Shown: positions 6,450 through 16,024, counted from the first letter of the stretch. The stretch: DNA of 64,000 nucleotides from Caulobacter flavus (GCF_003722335.1 NZ_CP026100.1:372001-436000); one strand, 5' to 3'. Numbers and translations are program-made. The notes: generated by a model from the letters alone, not told the origin.

Positions 6450-8744
6450 CTAGGCCGGGTCCTCGAAGGTTTGACCGAAGTCAGCTATCAACGGCGCCAA
6501 TGCCGAAGGGACGACATCTTGCTCGGTGGTCAGGCCAAGATAAGTCGCCGCCCGTGTCGTGCCCACATAGAGGAACTTGTCGAACAGGTCGGGGCTGTTT
6601 TCGGCCAGGACGTCGATGCCGACGAAGAACACCGCCTCGAACTCCAGGCCCTTGATGTGCTGGACGTCGAAGACGCGAACGTTGTTGTCCTTGCCTCGCG
6701 ACTGGCCCCGTACGCAGGCCTCGCACCGGATATTAAGGCGCTCCACCAGTGCCTCGTCCAGAGCGGCTGCCACTGGCTCGACCTCAGCTTCATCGTTCAC
6801 CAAGACCGCGATTGAGGGAAAGCGGCCGGTAATGTGCTCGATCTCGGCGATGCGATCGGTCAGCCATTGTGCCAGCGCCGGCGTGTCCAGACCTATCGCT
6901 AGGACCGGACGGGGGCCGTCGTTGGAGAGGTGATCGGGCAGTTGCGCGGCCTGACCCGCGCTTGGAGTCATGGCGCTTAGCTTGGTCGCCAGATCGGCCA
7001 AAGGCCGGCTATGGCGATAGGTGACGATGATCGGTCGGATTTGCAGGTCAGAAAACACCCAATGCAAATCAGCCTCCGAGCGGCTGCCCCAAGGTGTGAT
7101 GCGCTGGTTGAAGTCGCCGCAGGCGACGAAAGATCCGATTGCGGGATCCGATAGCTGGCCCATGCAGGCCAACTGGATGGGCGAGAAATCGGTGGCCTCA
7201 TCGACCACCACCTGATTGCGCAGCAAGGCGCGGATGCTGCGGATGATCGCGTAACGAGGTTCATCGACACTGGCGAGCAACCGTCGATCGCTCAACATGC
7301 CCCGTCCGGCGCGCAGCATGGCCAGCACGACCAGATCTACCTCCAGCGGTGACAGTTCACCGGCCGACAGTACCGCTTCGTTATACCAGCGGTTCTGAAC
7401 GATCCGGTCGCGCCGGAACCGGCCGTACCGCGCACGCATACGAGCGACGTACTGGCGGACGGGATTGGCGAACTGACGTAGCGCCTGACGCTGCACCTCC
7501 GCCTCACCCACTTCCTTCTGCGAGGCTTCAGGAAGGCCGCGCTGTCCTAGCCACTCCAAGATCCGTCCATCACGGGACTTGGGGCTCAGGCTGCGCTTGA
7601 GGACGATCGAGCGAGCCAACCGGCGCTGGGCGTTCACATATATGGCGATGGCTTCTTCGCGGTTACCTCGCGGCGGCGGCGCTTCGTCGTCCTCGTCATC
7701 GCCGTCATCCAAGTCGTCGATCACCTCGGGCGCATCACGAGCTGTCTTGGCGAAGGCGTGGAGTTTATCCAGGAAGGCATTGTCCTGTCGGGCGTGGGGA
7801 ACGATCGAAACCCGCACCTTCTGTTCAGTGGCTGATTTGAGTTCGTCTTCCAACGTGGCCACGTCGCGTTGCAAGTCTCCAAATGCAAGTAGCGCCGAGG
7901 CGCTGACTTCGTCGCGGCTGGCTGGTAGCAAGGTGCGCAAACGCTGTCCCAGGGCGCGAACGCGTGCGTCGCCGGCCGTAGCCAGCGTCTCGGCGTGGCG
8001 CTCCAGCTCCGCCCAAAATTCCTCCGCCTGCCAGGCGTGGAAGTCATCGAACCAAGCCGCTTGATCCTGCACAGTTGCGGCCAGGAGGTTCTGGGCTTTG
8101 GGGCGATATTGTGCGCCGCTAGAGGTGCCGCTTCGCAATACGCCCAGGCGATTGCGCGCCAGATCCATGCGAAAATCGTCCCAAGTCTGCACAGTAAGGT
8201 CGGACGCGGGCACGCCTTCGCGTCCGAGCGCCTCGACCACGTAGCGCTTTAGCAACTCGTTGGGTGTGAACATCAGCCAGCTATCAGCGTGGCCCGACAC
8301 CCCCGCCGCTGACACTGCCACCTGTCGCCGCTCATCCTCGTCCAGATAGTTGGTGTCGATCTTCTGGCGCAGGCGTTTGATCAGGGTCGTGGTCTTGCCA
8401 GTTCCGGGCGGGCCTAGGATGGCCAGGCGTGTATCGAGCGGGAGGCGGAATATATCGTCCTGGTAGATGTCCAGAACCGAGCGTTGCCTTAGCTCCATCT
8501 TCTCGATGACCGCGCGGCGAAGCCCGTCGACGATGTTGTCGGCGGTTGGGTCGCCAGCTATCAGCTGCGCTAGATAGTCGTCGTCGCCGATCTCCACGCC
8601 GATTGCGCGCAGCGCCGTGCGCAGAGATCGGACCGTGACGGGACCGGCGCTGAGGCTTTCGAACACGGTGTCGATCGCGTCCCATTCGTCCTTCTGCTTG
8701 GACGGGGTCAGGATCGCGCGTTCGACCACCTCGAAGCTTCGCAC
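6450..8744 (-). CDS. UvrD/Rep-like superfamily 1 helicase, main part (frameshifted from its N-terminus)
   Basis: A 764-aa frame with Walker A GPPGTGKT (about residues 111-118), a Walker B-type DEATD motif (VVVDEATDFSPIQLACMGQ), helicase motif IV-like VTYRHSRPL and C-terminal VFDVQHIKGLEFEAVFFVG, plus YVGTTRA. These are SF1 motifs I, II, V and VI of UvrD-like enzymes. The family normally has an additional N-terminal region, which is encoded in another phase at 8708-9178, so the gene is split by a -1 frame change near 8730. The frame could still start at GTG 8744 and yield an active helicase core. It follows traA and the DUF6118 gene in one direction, a known gene order in alphaproteobacterial mobilizable islands. 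Confidence 0.75.
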   Translation of the reverse strand: MRSFEVVERAILTPSKQKDEWDAIDTVFESLSAGPVTVRSLRTALRAIGVEIGDDDYLAQLIAGDPTADNIVDGLRRAVIEKMELRQRSVLDIYQDDIFRLPLDTRLAILGPPGTGKTTTLIKRLRQKIDTNYLDEDERRQVAVSAAGVSGHADSWLMFTPNELLKRYVVEALGREGVPASDLTVQTWDDFRMDLARNRLGVLRSGTSSGAQYRPKAQNLLAATVQDQAAWFDDFHAWQAEEFWAELERHAETLATAGDARVRALGQRLRTLLPASRDEVSASALLAFGDLQRDVATLEDELKSATEQKVRVSIVPHARQDNAFLDKLHAFAKTARDAPEVIDDLDDGDDEDDEAPPPRGNREEAIAIYVNAQRRLARSIVLKRSLSPKSRDGRILEWLGQRGLPEASQKEVGEAEVQRQALRQFANPVRQYVARMRARYGRFRRDRIVQNRWYNEAVLSAGELSPLEVDLVVLAMLRAGRGMLSDRRLLASVDEPRYAIIRSIRALLRNQVVVDEATDFSPIQLACMGQLSDPAIGSFVACGDFNQRITPWGSRSEADLHWVFSDLQIRPIIVTYRHSRPLADLATKLSAMTPSAGQAAQLPDHLSNDGPRPVLAIGLDTPALAQWLTDRIAEIEHITGRFPSIAVLVNDEAEVEPVAAALDEALVERLNIRCEACVRGQSRGKDNNVRVFDVQHIKGLEFEAVFFVGIDVLAENSPDLFDKFLYVGTTRAATYLGLTTEQDVVPSALAPLIADFGQTFEDPA

Positions 8745-9178
8745 GCCCTCGGGGTGGGGACGTCCGCGTCCCTGCCTACCGGCAGTGCAGCTAGGCGTCC
8801 CATCGGCGACAGATAGCTGGCGCTGAAGGGTTCACCTGGTTCACGCGGAAGTGGCGTGGCGCGGGTGATGAAGATTGTCTTGCTGGTTCCAGCTTCGTCC
8901 GCGACTACGAGGCGAGCGATTGCCGGCTCGCGTGCCAGCTCGCTCAAACCCTGGTGGCCTTGGTCGAAGATCTCCGCAAGGTTCTGGCCCGCGCTCGAGG
9001 TCAGCGAATTGGTAGAGGCAAAAGCCGTTGCCGCATCGGGGCGCGCGTCTGCCAGCTTGGCTTCGGCGCGACTCGCCGTTCGGGTCAGCTGATCGAGAGT
9101 TTCGCCGGCAATATCGCGAATCTGCTCCTCAACAGGCGCGCCCTCGACTTCGCCCTCAAGCTTCTCTGCGACTGGCAT
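8708..9178 (-). pseudogene. N-terminal part of the same helicase gene, out of frame
   Basis: It starts at ATG 9178 (MPVAEKLEGEVEGAPVEEQI). It contains a family-typical N-terminal block (PAIARLVVADEAGTSKTIFI, then PMGRLAALPVG) that in homologues runs straight into FEVVERAIL. Here that continuation is in the next phase. Frame A ends 36 bp after frame B opens. Restoring one base in the ACCCCGAGGGCG region (around 8730) would join the frames. No canonical slippery heptamer is evident, so a mutation or sequencing error is more likely than programmed frameshifting. Confidence 0.65.
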
Positions 9179-9312
9179 GGATCCCCCGTATGCTCATCGG
9201 GCACCCGCCCCCGGCACTGCTAAGCTGGCGTGGCAGTGATTGAGGGTCAACCACTGCTTGTGACGGAGGGGGTGCTACGCGTGCGGAGAAGGCTGCAGGC
9301 CGCGCTGCATCG

Positions 9313-9996
9313 CTAACGCGACGTCTGCACCGGTCGCAGGGGGACTTTGCAGGTTGAGCTTGCTCGTGCGCGGCACGCGTCCAGCGTTGCACGATTGTCG
9401 TCAGCGAACCTCAAGTCTTCGACCATGGTGCGCCAAGCCTGCGGGTTGGATTTCTCCATGAGCCGTTGTCCGGCCGACCAGCGGTCCCTTCGCAATATTG
9501 CTGCTGCAAGTCGCTCGGGGGCCTGCCAACTATCAGGCAGGACACGGGCGACGGGACCGGAGAGGCCAAGCCAAACGAAAATACCCAAAAGGAAACCGAC
9601 AGCCCCCGCACCAGATAACCATCGACGCTGCTCGCGCGCCTCGCGCGGACGCGGGATGACCTGGTCGAGGGTCCGGACGGCGTCGTCCAGTCCCCGTTGC
9701 AGTCGCGACCAATCACCCTGCGCCTCCTGACGAGCACGCGCTGTCGCGGCCTGAACCTCTCCGGCCACGCGGCTAGGTGTGAGGCTCAACAAGGGCGACT
9801 GGGCCAAGGCCTCGATACGGTTGTCTACCGCCGCGAGCTGCTCGGCCATCTTTCCCAATGTCGGACCGTAGTCGATAGCTTCGTGACGCTCTCCCGCTAC
9901 TGCGAGGCCCTCGACCGCCCGTCGTAATAGGGCGACCTCGGTCCGCAATTGGCCAAACGCTTCCTCGGCTGGATCGCCATACGCCTCGTCTGTCAC
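9313..9996 (-). CDS. DUF6118-type protein of mobilizable elements
   Basis: A 227-aa protein with an N-terminal coiled-coil-like region (EEAFGQLRTEVALLRRAVEG, then DYGPTLGKMAEQLAAVDNRI). A single membrane helix (LSGAGAVGFLLGIFVWLGLS, about residues 126-145) precedes a C-terminal domain. This layout matches the DUF6118 family, always found next to Ti-type TraA in alphaproteobacteria. The function is unknown; an inner-membrane accessory role in transfer is plausible. It lies 6 bp downstream of traA, so it is co-transcribed. Confidence 0.7.
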   Translation of the reverse strand: MTDEAYGDPAEEAFGQLRTEVALLRRAVEGLAVAGERHEAIDYGPTLGKMAEQLAAVDNRIEALAQSPLLSLTPSRVAGEVQAATARARQEAQGDWSRLQRGLDDAVRTLDQVIPRPREAREQRRWLSGAGAVGFLLGIFVWLGLSGPVARVLPDSWQAPERLAAAILRRDRWSAGQRLMEKSNPQAWRTMVEDLRFADDNRATLDACRARASSTCKVPLRPVQTSR

Positions 9997-10002
9997 GCCA
10001 CG

Positions 10003-12690
10003 CTACCTTTCCCAACCACGATCGCGGTCGCGGCTCTTAAGCGGCTCATCGCCAGGGCCACGCTCGCGATCATGATCCGTGCCCTTGGCCAAAGACCGCG
10101 CCTTCTCGGGAGCCAGCCGCTCCGCCTTCATGGCCGCCAGGGCTGCGCCCGTGCGCCCCTGGGCCGCCGCTGCCAATAGGCCAGGGCTTTTCTCCACCGC
10201 GCTGGCCAGGTGCTTTGCCGCACCCGGCCATAAGCCCGCAACCGCCTGAGCGCCGCGCTCCAGTCCAAGCTTCTGGTGCTCCAGGACCGGCAAGCCGGCT
10301 TGCCGCATACGCTGCGCGTCCATCGTGGCCGACGCGTAGGCGCGCACCGCGCGATGAGCGGTCCGTTCATCCTGGGCGATATCCGACGCCTTGCTCTGAT
10401 CGGGTTTCGGGTTGAACCCGGCGAACCGGCCCCTCCCGTCGCCAACGGCCTGACCGTCGATCTGCCGCCGAGCCGCGAAAGCGTTGGGATAGTCGAGCGC
10501 CATCTCCTTCGGCCGATCGCGGCCCAAGGTTCGCACGAGATCGCACCGCTCGGCGAAGTCCTGGCGGCTGTAGTGCAGCGCCATCCCGTCGCGGTGCCGG
10601 CTGAGCGCCACATACGCCGCGTGCCGGTCCATGTGTCCGCTGGCGAGGACATGGGTGCGATCCACGGTGACGCCCTGCGACTTGTGGATGGTGGCCGCGT
10701 AGCCGTGATCCAGATCGTTATAGGTCTTGAGATCGACGCTGATGTGCCGGCCGTCATCGAGGCGGACTCCCACCGCGCCTTGTCTGACCGTTTCGACTGT
10801 TCCGAGCGTGCCGTTCTTCACGCCCAGCGAACGCTCATTGCGCAGGAACATCACCCGATCCTGGGCGGCGAAGTCGCGCACGCCGCGCGTGGTCTTAACA
10901 CCGTGACCTGGCCCAAGCTCGCCGTCGGCCTTCATCCGCTCGCGGGCCAGGGCGTTGAGCGCTGCCACATCGTCGCGGGTGTAGGCGAGCATCATCCGCG
11001 ACGCCGTCGGATCGGCTTTGCGTTCGTTCGCCCAACCTTCGATCAAGGCGCCGCGCGCCGCGTCCTTGCTGTCATGGCCGTGGACCATGCCGGCCGCTTC
11101 ATAGGCGGCCAGCGCCTGATCCGTGCGCCCGGTCGCCAGATGTCGCGTGGCCTGGCGTTGCCAGTCCTGGCGCTGGCGACGAATCTGGCTGATCTCGACG
11201 GCGCCATGCCGCTCAGTCAGCGCGCGGAACGCCGCGCCGGCCTCGATCGCCTGGAGCTGCTCGGCGTCGCCGACCATCACCACCTTGGCTCCAGCCTTCT
11301 CGGCGTGATCCAAGACCCGCTGCATCTGTCGAGAGCCGACCAGACCGGCCTCATCGATCACCAGCACGTCGTTGGCCGACAGCTGATCGCGACCGCGCGC
11401 CCAGCCATACTCCAAACTGGCGAGCGTCCGCGACGGGATGGCCGATCCGCCCTCCAGGTTCTCGGCGGCGATGCCGGAAAGAGCCGCGCCCTGAACCCGA
11501 TAGCCCTGCGCCTCCCAAGCATCCCTGGCGACGCCCAGCATGGCGCTCTTGCCGCTGCCCGCGTAGCCGACGACCAACGCTAGCCGCTCGCGGTCGGTGA
11601 CATGATCGAAGGCGTCCCGCTGCTCCTCCGACAAGGTAAGGCCAGACGCTGTGCTCTTGGCGAGAGCGGCCTCTCGACGACCCGCGCCGATGCCATGATC
11701 GCGGCGCTCGCCCAGCGCTTGCGCCGACTGCTCCAAGCTCCGCTCGACATCGAGCATCTCGCGGCTGGTGAAGCGCTGGCGGCCCTGGCCGTCGCGGCCC
11801 AGCGCCATCAACTCCGGTGACGTCCTGATAGCGCTTCTGACCTGATCGAATTGGTCCTTGCCGTCGCTGTGGCGGTGAGCGAAGCGGGCCAGGTCGTGCT
11901 CGGTGAATGTCGCCTGCTGATGGGTAATTGCCGACAGCGCGACCCTCGGATCGGCGATGATCCGTTCGCCATTGCGCCGCGCGATCTCGCGATGGTCCTG
12001 AGCGCGCTGCGCAGCCTCGCCACGCTCATCACGGCGCGACCCGGCTGGGCCAATCTTGTCCTGCGGCTCCAAGGCGATGCCTTGGTCCTTGAACGAGCGG
12101 TGGTCGATCCGAGCTTCCAGCCCGAGTTGGGCTAGCCGCTCGTTGACATGCTCGCTCCAGGCGCCGCGCCAATGGGTGAGCAGCTCGGTGCTGTTCCAGT
12201 CGCGGACCTTGGCGCCGAACGCCGCCGATTCATCGTCGCGCAGAGCGACCTCCCGCATGGTGAGCATGACATGCGCGTGCGGCTTCGGGCTGCCATCCTC
12301 GGCGATGTCCCAATGCACGTTGAGGTCGGCGATCATGCCGCGATCGACGAACTCGCGCTGCACGAAGTCGCGAGCCAGGGCCACGCCCTGCTGCTGATCC
12401 ATCTCTCGCGGAATGGAGAACTCGACCTCGCGGGCGAGTTGGGCGTCCTTGCGCTTCTCGCTAGCTTCGACGGCGTTCCACAAATGCGCCTGATCTGGCC
12501 AAGCCTCGCGTGCCGCCTCATTGGGCGCGAGGATCTCGGAGTGAACGACGCCGGCCTTATTGGTAAAGTCGTGTGGTCGATCGAGTCGCTCGTCATGCAG
12601 ACGGGAGGCTGAGCGATACGCGGCGGCGGCCACCGCGCTGGAGCCGTTGGCGCGGCTGATCACCTTGGCTGAGAAGTGATAGATCGCCAT
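10003..12690 (-). CDS. traA: Ti-type conjugative relaxase TraA (MobQ) with helicase domain
   Basis: An 895-aa protein beginning MAIYHFSAKVISRANGSSAV, the signature of the Ti/MobQ relaxase family. Residues about 100-160 hold the metal-binding HUH-type motif (KPHAHVMLTMR), and a RecD/TraI-like SF1 helicase follows, with Walker A GYAGSGKS at residues 375-382 and VLVIDEAGLVGSRQM as Walker B. The family nicks one strand at oriT, stays covalently bound through a Tyr and unwinds the strand for transfer. It is shorter than plasmid TraA (about 1100 aa) because the C-terminal extension is reduced. The divergent traC/traD/traG operon begins 175 bp away with the candidate oriT between. Confidence 0.92.
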   Translation of the reverse strand: MAIYHFSAKVISRANGSSAVAAAAYRSASRLHDERLDRPHDFTNKAGVVHSEILAPNEAAREAWPDQAHLWNAVEASEKRKDAQLAREVEFSIPREMDQQQGVALARDFVQREFVDRGMIADLNVHWDIAEDGSPKPHAHVMLTMREVALRDDESAAFGAKVRDWNSTELLTHWRGAWSEHVNERLAQLGLEARIDHRSFKDQGIALEPQDKIGPAGSRRDERGEAAQRAQDHREIARRNGERIIADPRVALSAITHQQATFTEHDLARFAHRHSDGKDQFDQVRSAIRTSPELMALGRDGQGRQRFTSREMLDVERSLEQSAQALGERRDHGIGAGRREAALAKSTASGLTLSEEQRDAFDHVTDRERLALVVGYAGSGKSAMLGVARDAWEAQGYRVQGAALSGIAAENLEGGSAIPSRTLASLEYGWARGRDQLSANDVLVIDEAGLVGSRQMQRVLDHAEKAGAKVVMVGDAEQLQAIEAGAAFRALTERHGAVEISQIRRQRQDWQRQATRHLATGRTDQALAAYEAAGMVHGHDSKDAARGALIEGWANERKADPTASRMMLAYTRDDVAALNALARERMKADGELGPGHGVKTTRGVRDFAAQDRVMFLRNERSLGVKNGTLGTVETVRQGAVGVRLDDGRHISVDLKTYNDLDHGYAATIHKSQGVTVDRTHVLASGHMDRHAAYVALSRHRDGMALHYSRQDFAERCDLVRTLGRDRPKEMALDYPNAFAARRQIDGQAVGDGRGRFAGFNPKPDQSKASDIAQDERTAHRAVRAYASATMDAQRMRQAGLPVLEHQKLGLERGAQAVAGLWPGAAKHLASAVEKSPGLLAAAAQGRTGAALAAMKAERLAPEKARSLAKGTDHDRERGPGDEPLKSRDRDRGWER

Positions 12691-12721
12691 CGCGGCGTTC
12701 CTTCAGCTTCAACCTTCGTGC

Positions 12722-12749
12722 ACGTCGGAACGACGTATAAGCGCGCACT
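12722..12749 (+). other. candidate oriT: inverted repeat plus MobQ-type nic sequence
   Basis: In the traA/traC divergent gap there is a perfect inverted repeat ACGTCG-GAA-CGACGT (12722-12736). One base later comes TAAGCGCGCACT (12738-12749), which matches 10 of 12 positions of the RSF1010-type nic region TAAGTGCGCCCT as I recall it. Ti-family elements keep oriT in exactly this gap. The strand and exact nick are not determined. Confidence 0.5.
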
Positions 12750-12865
12750 CCGATCGAAGATCGGCCTGACTTGCTGCACACGGCGACTTTAAACAACTTG
12801 CGCGGAAGCTACAACCTTTGGTATTTGTGGCGCGGGGCGGGCTCCATCGCAGGAGGCCTTGAGCT

Positions 12866-13174
12866 ATGCGCAAACCCCGCGACATCGACGCCGAGCTGAC
12901 GGCTCTGGCGGCGAAGGCGAAACAACTCAAAAGCCAGAAGATCAAGCAACTGGGCGAACTCGTCATCGCCACGGGTGCCGACGAACTCGACCCGGAGGTC
13001 TTGGCCGGCGCGCTCCTGACGGCGAAGGCCTCCAAGGACGTCAAGTCGCGGGAGGCCTGGAAGTCGGAAGGCGAGGCCTTCTTTCGCAAGGGCGCTGGCC
13101 GCAAGCTGGCGTCGGCGGCTGCTGGTGACGGTGCGGGCGCTGGCCAAGAACCTGGCACTGGTGCGACGGGCTGA
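12866..13174 (+). CDS. TraC-like conjugal transfer accessory protein
   Basis: A 102-aa basic helical protein (MRKPRDIDAELTALAAKAKQ, then LGELVIATGADELDPEVLAG). It occupies the traC position of the Ti-type traCDG operon. Its relatives are small DNA-binding relaxosome accessories that assist TraA at oriT. The last residues, rich in Gly/Ala, overlap the next gene by 50 bp, which supports coupled translation. Names in databases vary between TraC and TraD for this protein. Confidence 0.7.
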   Translation: MRKPRDIDAELTALAAKAKQLKSQKIKQLGELVIATGADELDPEVLAGALLTAKASKDVKSREAWKSEGEAFFRKGAGRKLASAAAGDGAGAGQEPGTGATG

Positions 13175-13451
13175 GGCCGTCGCCGCGCGCTTCGATACGA
13201 GAGCCTGGGTCGTGCAGCGCCGCGAGCGCACACATCACCTGATCGAACTTGGCGGCCTCGTCACCAAGGCCGGCCTAGTCGATCTCACCGACGACGACCG
13301 CGCGGCCCTGCTAGGCGGACTGCTCGAACTTGCCGACCAACTCCAGGACGCCGGCCGCGCCGACGTGCTTGCGCGGTGGCGACATCGCGGGCGGCACGTC
13401 TTTGAAGCCGATGCGCAGAACGATCGGGCGGAGCATGAGGCGGCGACATGA
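13125..13451 (+). CDS. traD: TraD-family conjugal transfer protein
   Basis: A 108-aa protein with the TraD family core: RRERTHHLIELGGLVTKAGL, then VDLTDDDRAALLGGLLELA. It belongs to the small Ti-type TraD family (not the F-plasmid coupling protein). The start is GTG 13125, inside the end of the preceding gene, and its stop overlaps traG by 4 bp. It probably helps relaxosome formation. Confidence 0.8.
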   Translation: MTVRALAKNLALVRRAEAVAARFDTRAWVVQRRERTHHLIELGGLVTKAGLVDLTDDDRAALLGGLLELADQLQDAGRADVLARWRHRGRHVFEADAQNDRAEHEAAT

Positions 13452-15016
13452 TCCGCACCATCACCCTCGTCGGCGCGATCCTGCTGGGCCTGTTCGTCGG
13501 GCGACTGATTGGCGGCTTCGTGCTCACCGTCATCGCCGCCGTTGGGCCGGTCGGGCCGGGCATGAGCATTCCGGTTCTCGTCGTCACGAGCCTGATCGGC
13601 GGTCTGATCGGTTTTCTAAGGTGGCGGCGCTGGTGGCCGGAGGGCGCGGTCTCCGACGCGCACGGGTCGGCTCGGTTCAGTCGCGAGGATGAGATCGCCC
13701 GGACGCTTGGTAGCGACGAGGGCCTGATCGTTGGCCGCTCGATACGGGGCAAGCTTCTTCGCTACAATGGTCCGGCGCACCTTCTGACCATTGCGCCGTC
13801 GCAGGCGGGCAAGGGCGTTGGGACGATCATTCCCAATCTACTCACCTTGCGCCGCTCGGTTCTCTGTGTGGATCCGAAGGGTGAGAACACGCGCATAACA
13901 GCGGCGACGCGCGCGCGAATGGGGCCGGTGTTCGCGCTGGATCCGTTCGACGTGTCGGGCCAGCCGTGCGCGGCGTTCAATCCGCTCTCAGCGCTGGACC
14001 CTGATAGCCTCGACCTTGTCGACGACGTGTCGGCGATCGCCGAGGCGCTGGTCTACGATCCACCCGGCCAAACCGGCGAAGCGCACTGGAACGAGGAAGC
14101 CAAGGCGCTGATCTCCGGCGTCATCCTCCATGTCGTGACGACGGCACCCGTCTATCTGCGCAGCCTGATCACGGTGCGGGATTTTCTCACCGCTGCGCCG
14201 GACGCCTTTGCGAAGATGCTGAAGGCAATGCAGGACAGCGGCGCGGCTGGCGGCCTTGTCGCGCGCGCGGCCAACCGCCATCTCGGCAAGAGCGATCGGG
14301 AAGCCGCGGGCGTGCTGTCCGCAGCGCAGCGGCATACCCACTTCCTCGACAGCCCGCGCATGGCGCGGGTGCTGGGGCGCTCGGATTTCTCTCTGAGCGA
14401 ATTGCAAACCGGGCTGGTGAGCGTGTTCCTGGTTCTGCCGCCTGAGCGGCTGCGAACCCATGCGCGCTGGCTTCGGCTGATGGTGGTGCAGACGATTGGG
14501 GCTTTGGCGCGCGGGCCGGTGGGGGCGGAACGCGACGGGCCTGACGTACTGCTCATGTTGGATGAGTTCTCCGCCCTTGGATATCTGGAGCCGGTCGAGC
14601 GGGCGTTTGGCCTCATGGCAGGGTATGGCCTCCAGATCTGGGCAATCCTGCAGGATCTTCACCAGCTCAAGAGCGCCTATGGCGATCACGCCGGGACCTT
14701 CCTGGCCAATGCCAGGGTCATTCAGGTTTTCAACGTCGCCGACATCGACACCGCGACCTGGGTCTCGCGGTCGATGGGCGTCACGACCGAAGTTTACAGC
14801 ACCAGCGGCCAGTCAAAGACTCAGGCCGGCGACAAGCTCTTTTCGACGCATGGCAGCTCGACCAACGTCAATCTCGCGCGTCGGGATCTCGTCACGCCGG
14901 ACGAGGTCATGCGGATGGATGGCGCGTCGCTGATCCTGCTCCGGCCCGGCGCGAGCCCTACGCTAGCGCGGAAGGTTCGCTACTATGCAGACGCTGAGTT
15001 CAAAGGCCTGTTCTGA
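13448..15016 (+). CDS. traG: TraG/VirD4-type coupling protein
   Basis: A 522-aa protein with two N-terminal membrane helices (residues about 5-25 and 32-58). Walker A in the family form APSQAGKGVG and Walker B LLMLDEFSALG follow, then NVADIDTATWVSRSMG near the C-terminus. It couples the TraA-DNA complex to a type IV secretion channel and powers DNA export. It is shorter than plasmid TraG (about 640 aa), chiefly at the C-terminus. No VirB/Trb genes accompany it, so the element must borrow a channel. Confidence 0.9.
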   Translation: MIRTITLVGAILLGLFVGRLIGGFVLTVIAAVGPVGPGMSIPVLVVTSLIGGLIGFLRWRRWWPEGAVSDAHGSARFSREDEIARTLGSDEGLIVGRSIRGKLLRYNGPAHLLTIAPSQAGKGVGTIIPNLLTLRRSVLCVDPKGENTRITAATRARMGPVFALDPFDVSGQPCAAFNPLSALDPDSLDLVDDVSAIAEALVYDPPGQTGEAHWNEEAKALISGVILHVVTTAPVYLRSLITVRDFLTAAPDAFAKMLKAMQDSGAAGGLVARAANRHLGKSDREAAGVLSAAQRHTHFLDSPRMARVLGRSDFSLSELQTGLVSVFLVLPPERLRTHARWLRLMVVQTIGALARGPVGAERDGPDVLLMLDEFSALGYLEPVERAFGLMAGYGLQIWAILQDLHQLKSAYGDHAGTFLANARVIQVFNVADIDTATWVSRSMGVTTEVYSTSGQSKTQAGDKLFSTHGSSTNVNLARRDLVTPDEVMRMDGASLILLRPGASPTLARKVRYYADAEFKGLF

Positions 15017-15028
15017 AAGCCACCGGCC

Positions 15029-15562
15029 TCATCGAGCCCAAAAGACGTGGAGCTCGTCATGAGCTGTCCGGAGCGTGAAGACGTCCCCGCTCAGCTCCGC
15101 GTCTCGTGCCATGGCTTCGTAGTCGATATAGAGGCGAAGGGCCTCGGGGATCGCGACCGTCTCCTCTGTTAGTTCCTGGAAGTAGTCGGAGAGGCTTTCG
15201 TAGGCGCCTCGATACCCGTCATCCAGCGCCGCGTTCGCGTCGTCGATACTCCCGCCGAGATGAGCGAGCGCCAGCGCGCCAAGCTGGCCACGCTCGCGCA
15301 GGAAAGAAGCGATCTCGACGACCCGGCCGATGTGCTCGTACTCGCCGATGTTCACGCCGCCAAAGCCGTCATGATCGTGGATGGCGAATTCCTCTGCGCC
15401 GGCGACGGGGGAGGCGTTCAGCATGGCCGCGATGGCACCCCTTACGACATCCTCGTCCTCGACTTCGATCCAGGCTCCGTGGAGGCGGCCTGCATTATAG
15501 GCCGCCAGACAAGCGACGTAGATCCTGGGCGATCGCAGGTTCGCTACGCTGGCCATGGTCAT
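15029..15562 (-). CDS. ardA: antirestriction protein ArdA
   Basis: A 177-aa highly acidic protein. It begins (after a possible alternative start at 15556) with PRIYVACLAAYNAGRLHGAW, has GAEEFAIHDHDGFGGVNIGE and EYEHIGRVVEIASFL in the middle, and contains the ArdA segment SLSDYFQELTEETVAIPEAL. ArdA mimics B-form DNA and blocks type I restriction enzymes, protecting incoming mobile DNA. It is convergent with traG (12 bp apart). The family assignment is firm. Confidence 0.9.
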   Translation of the reverse strand: MTMASVANLRSPRIYVACLAAYNAGRLHGAWIEVEDEDVVRGAIAAMLNASPVAGAEEFAIHDHDGFGGVNIGEYEHIGRVVEIASFLRERGQLGALALAHLGGSIDDANAALDDGYRGAYESLSDYFQELTEETVAIPEALRLYIDYEAMARDAELSGDVFTLRTAHDELHVFWAR

Positions 15563-15760
15563 CTCCTTCGGTCGTTGGGTTTGCAGACGCTAGAGGCGCG
15601 TCTGAAACCCGACGCCCGTCGGCGAGACCGGGGGTGCAAGTGGAGGAGCGGCTTCGCGGGGAACCAACTGCAGGCCCGGTGGGCCGAAGGTGGGCGGAAG
15701 TCGCTTCGCAGCGCGCTGGGGGCTGGCCCCAAGCTATTTCCAATTGATCCGGCCGCAGCC

Positions 15761-16024
15761 AATCCAAACCCAAAAATTCGTGAGGTATGGGCCGGAAAAT
15801 TTGTCTTTACCGGTCGCGGAGCAGTACCTGGATTGCTGCCCCACGGTCCGCACAACGTCCGCGACGTCCTTGCTACGCATATCCTGAAGCAGACTGGCTC
15901 TCACGAGCAGGCCAGCTACGCCATCCAGGACACGCCAGAGACTATCGCCGAGCACTATGGGCATTTCCTGCCTCAGGATAAGCCCGCCCTGGCAGCTCAG
16001 GTGCTCAATCAAGTTTGGCGGCAT
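15761..16024 (+). pseudogene. remnant of a tyrosine integrase (C-terminal end)
   Basis: In one plus-strand frame, about 85 residues match the end of phage-type integrases. The segment HNVRDVLATHILKQTGSHEQ followed by ASYAIQDTPETIAEHYGHFL carries the H..R..ATH motif and the terminal EHY tyrosine region. The N-terminal two thirds and the catalytic Arg I are missing, and the upstream sequence shows no integrase similarity. It ends about 57 bp before the tRNA-Leu 3' end, the usual place for an integrase of a tRNA-integrated element. It is therefore the scar of an earlier insertion. Confidence 0.7.

Noticed and set aside
8700..8760. Programmed ribosomal frameshift in the helicase gene
   Set aside because: No X-XXY-YYZ heptamer or evident downstream stem at the junction; a one-base deletion explains it more simply.
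10276..11583. 435-aa open frame on the plus strand
   Set aside because: Antisense to traA, which has clear relaxase and helicase motifs. The frame is open because of GC-rich codon bias.
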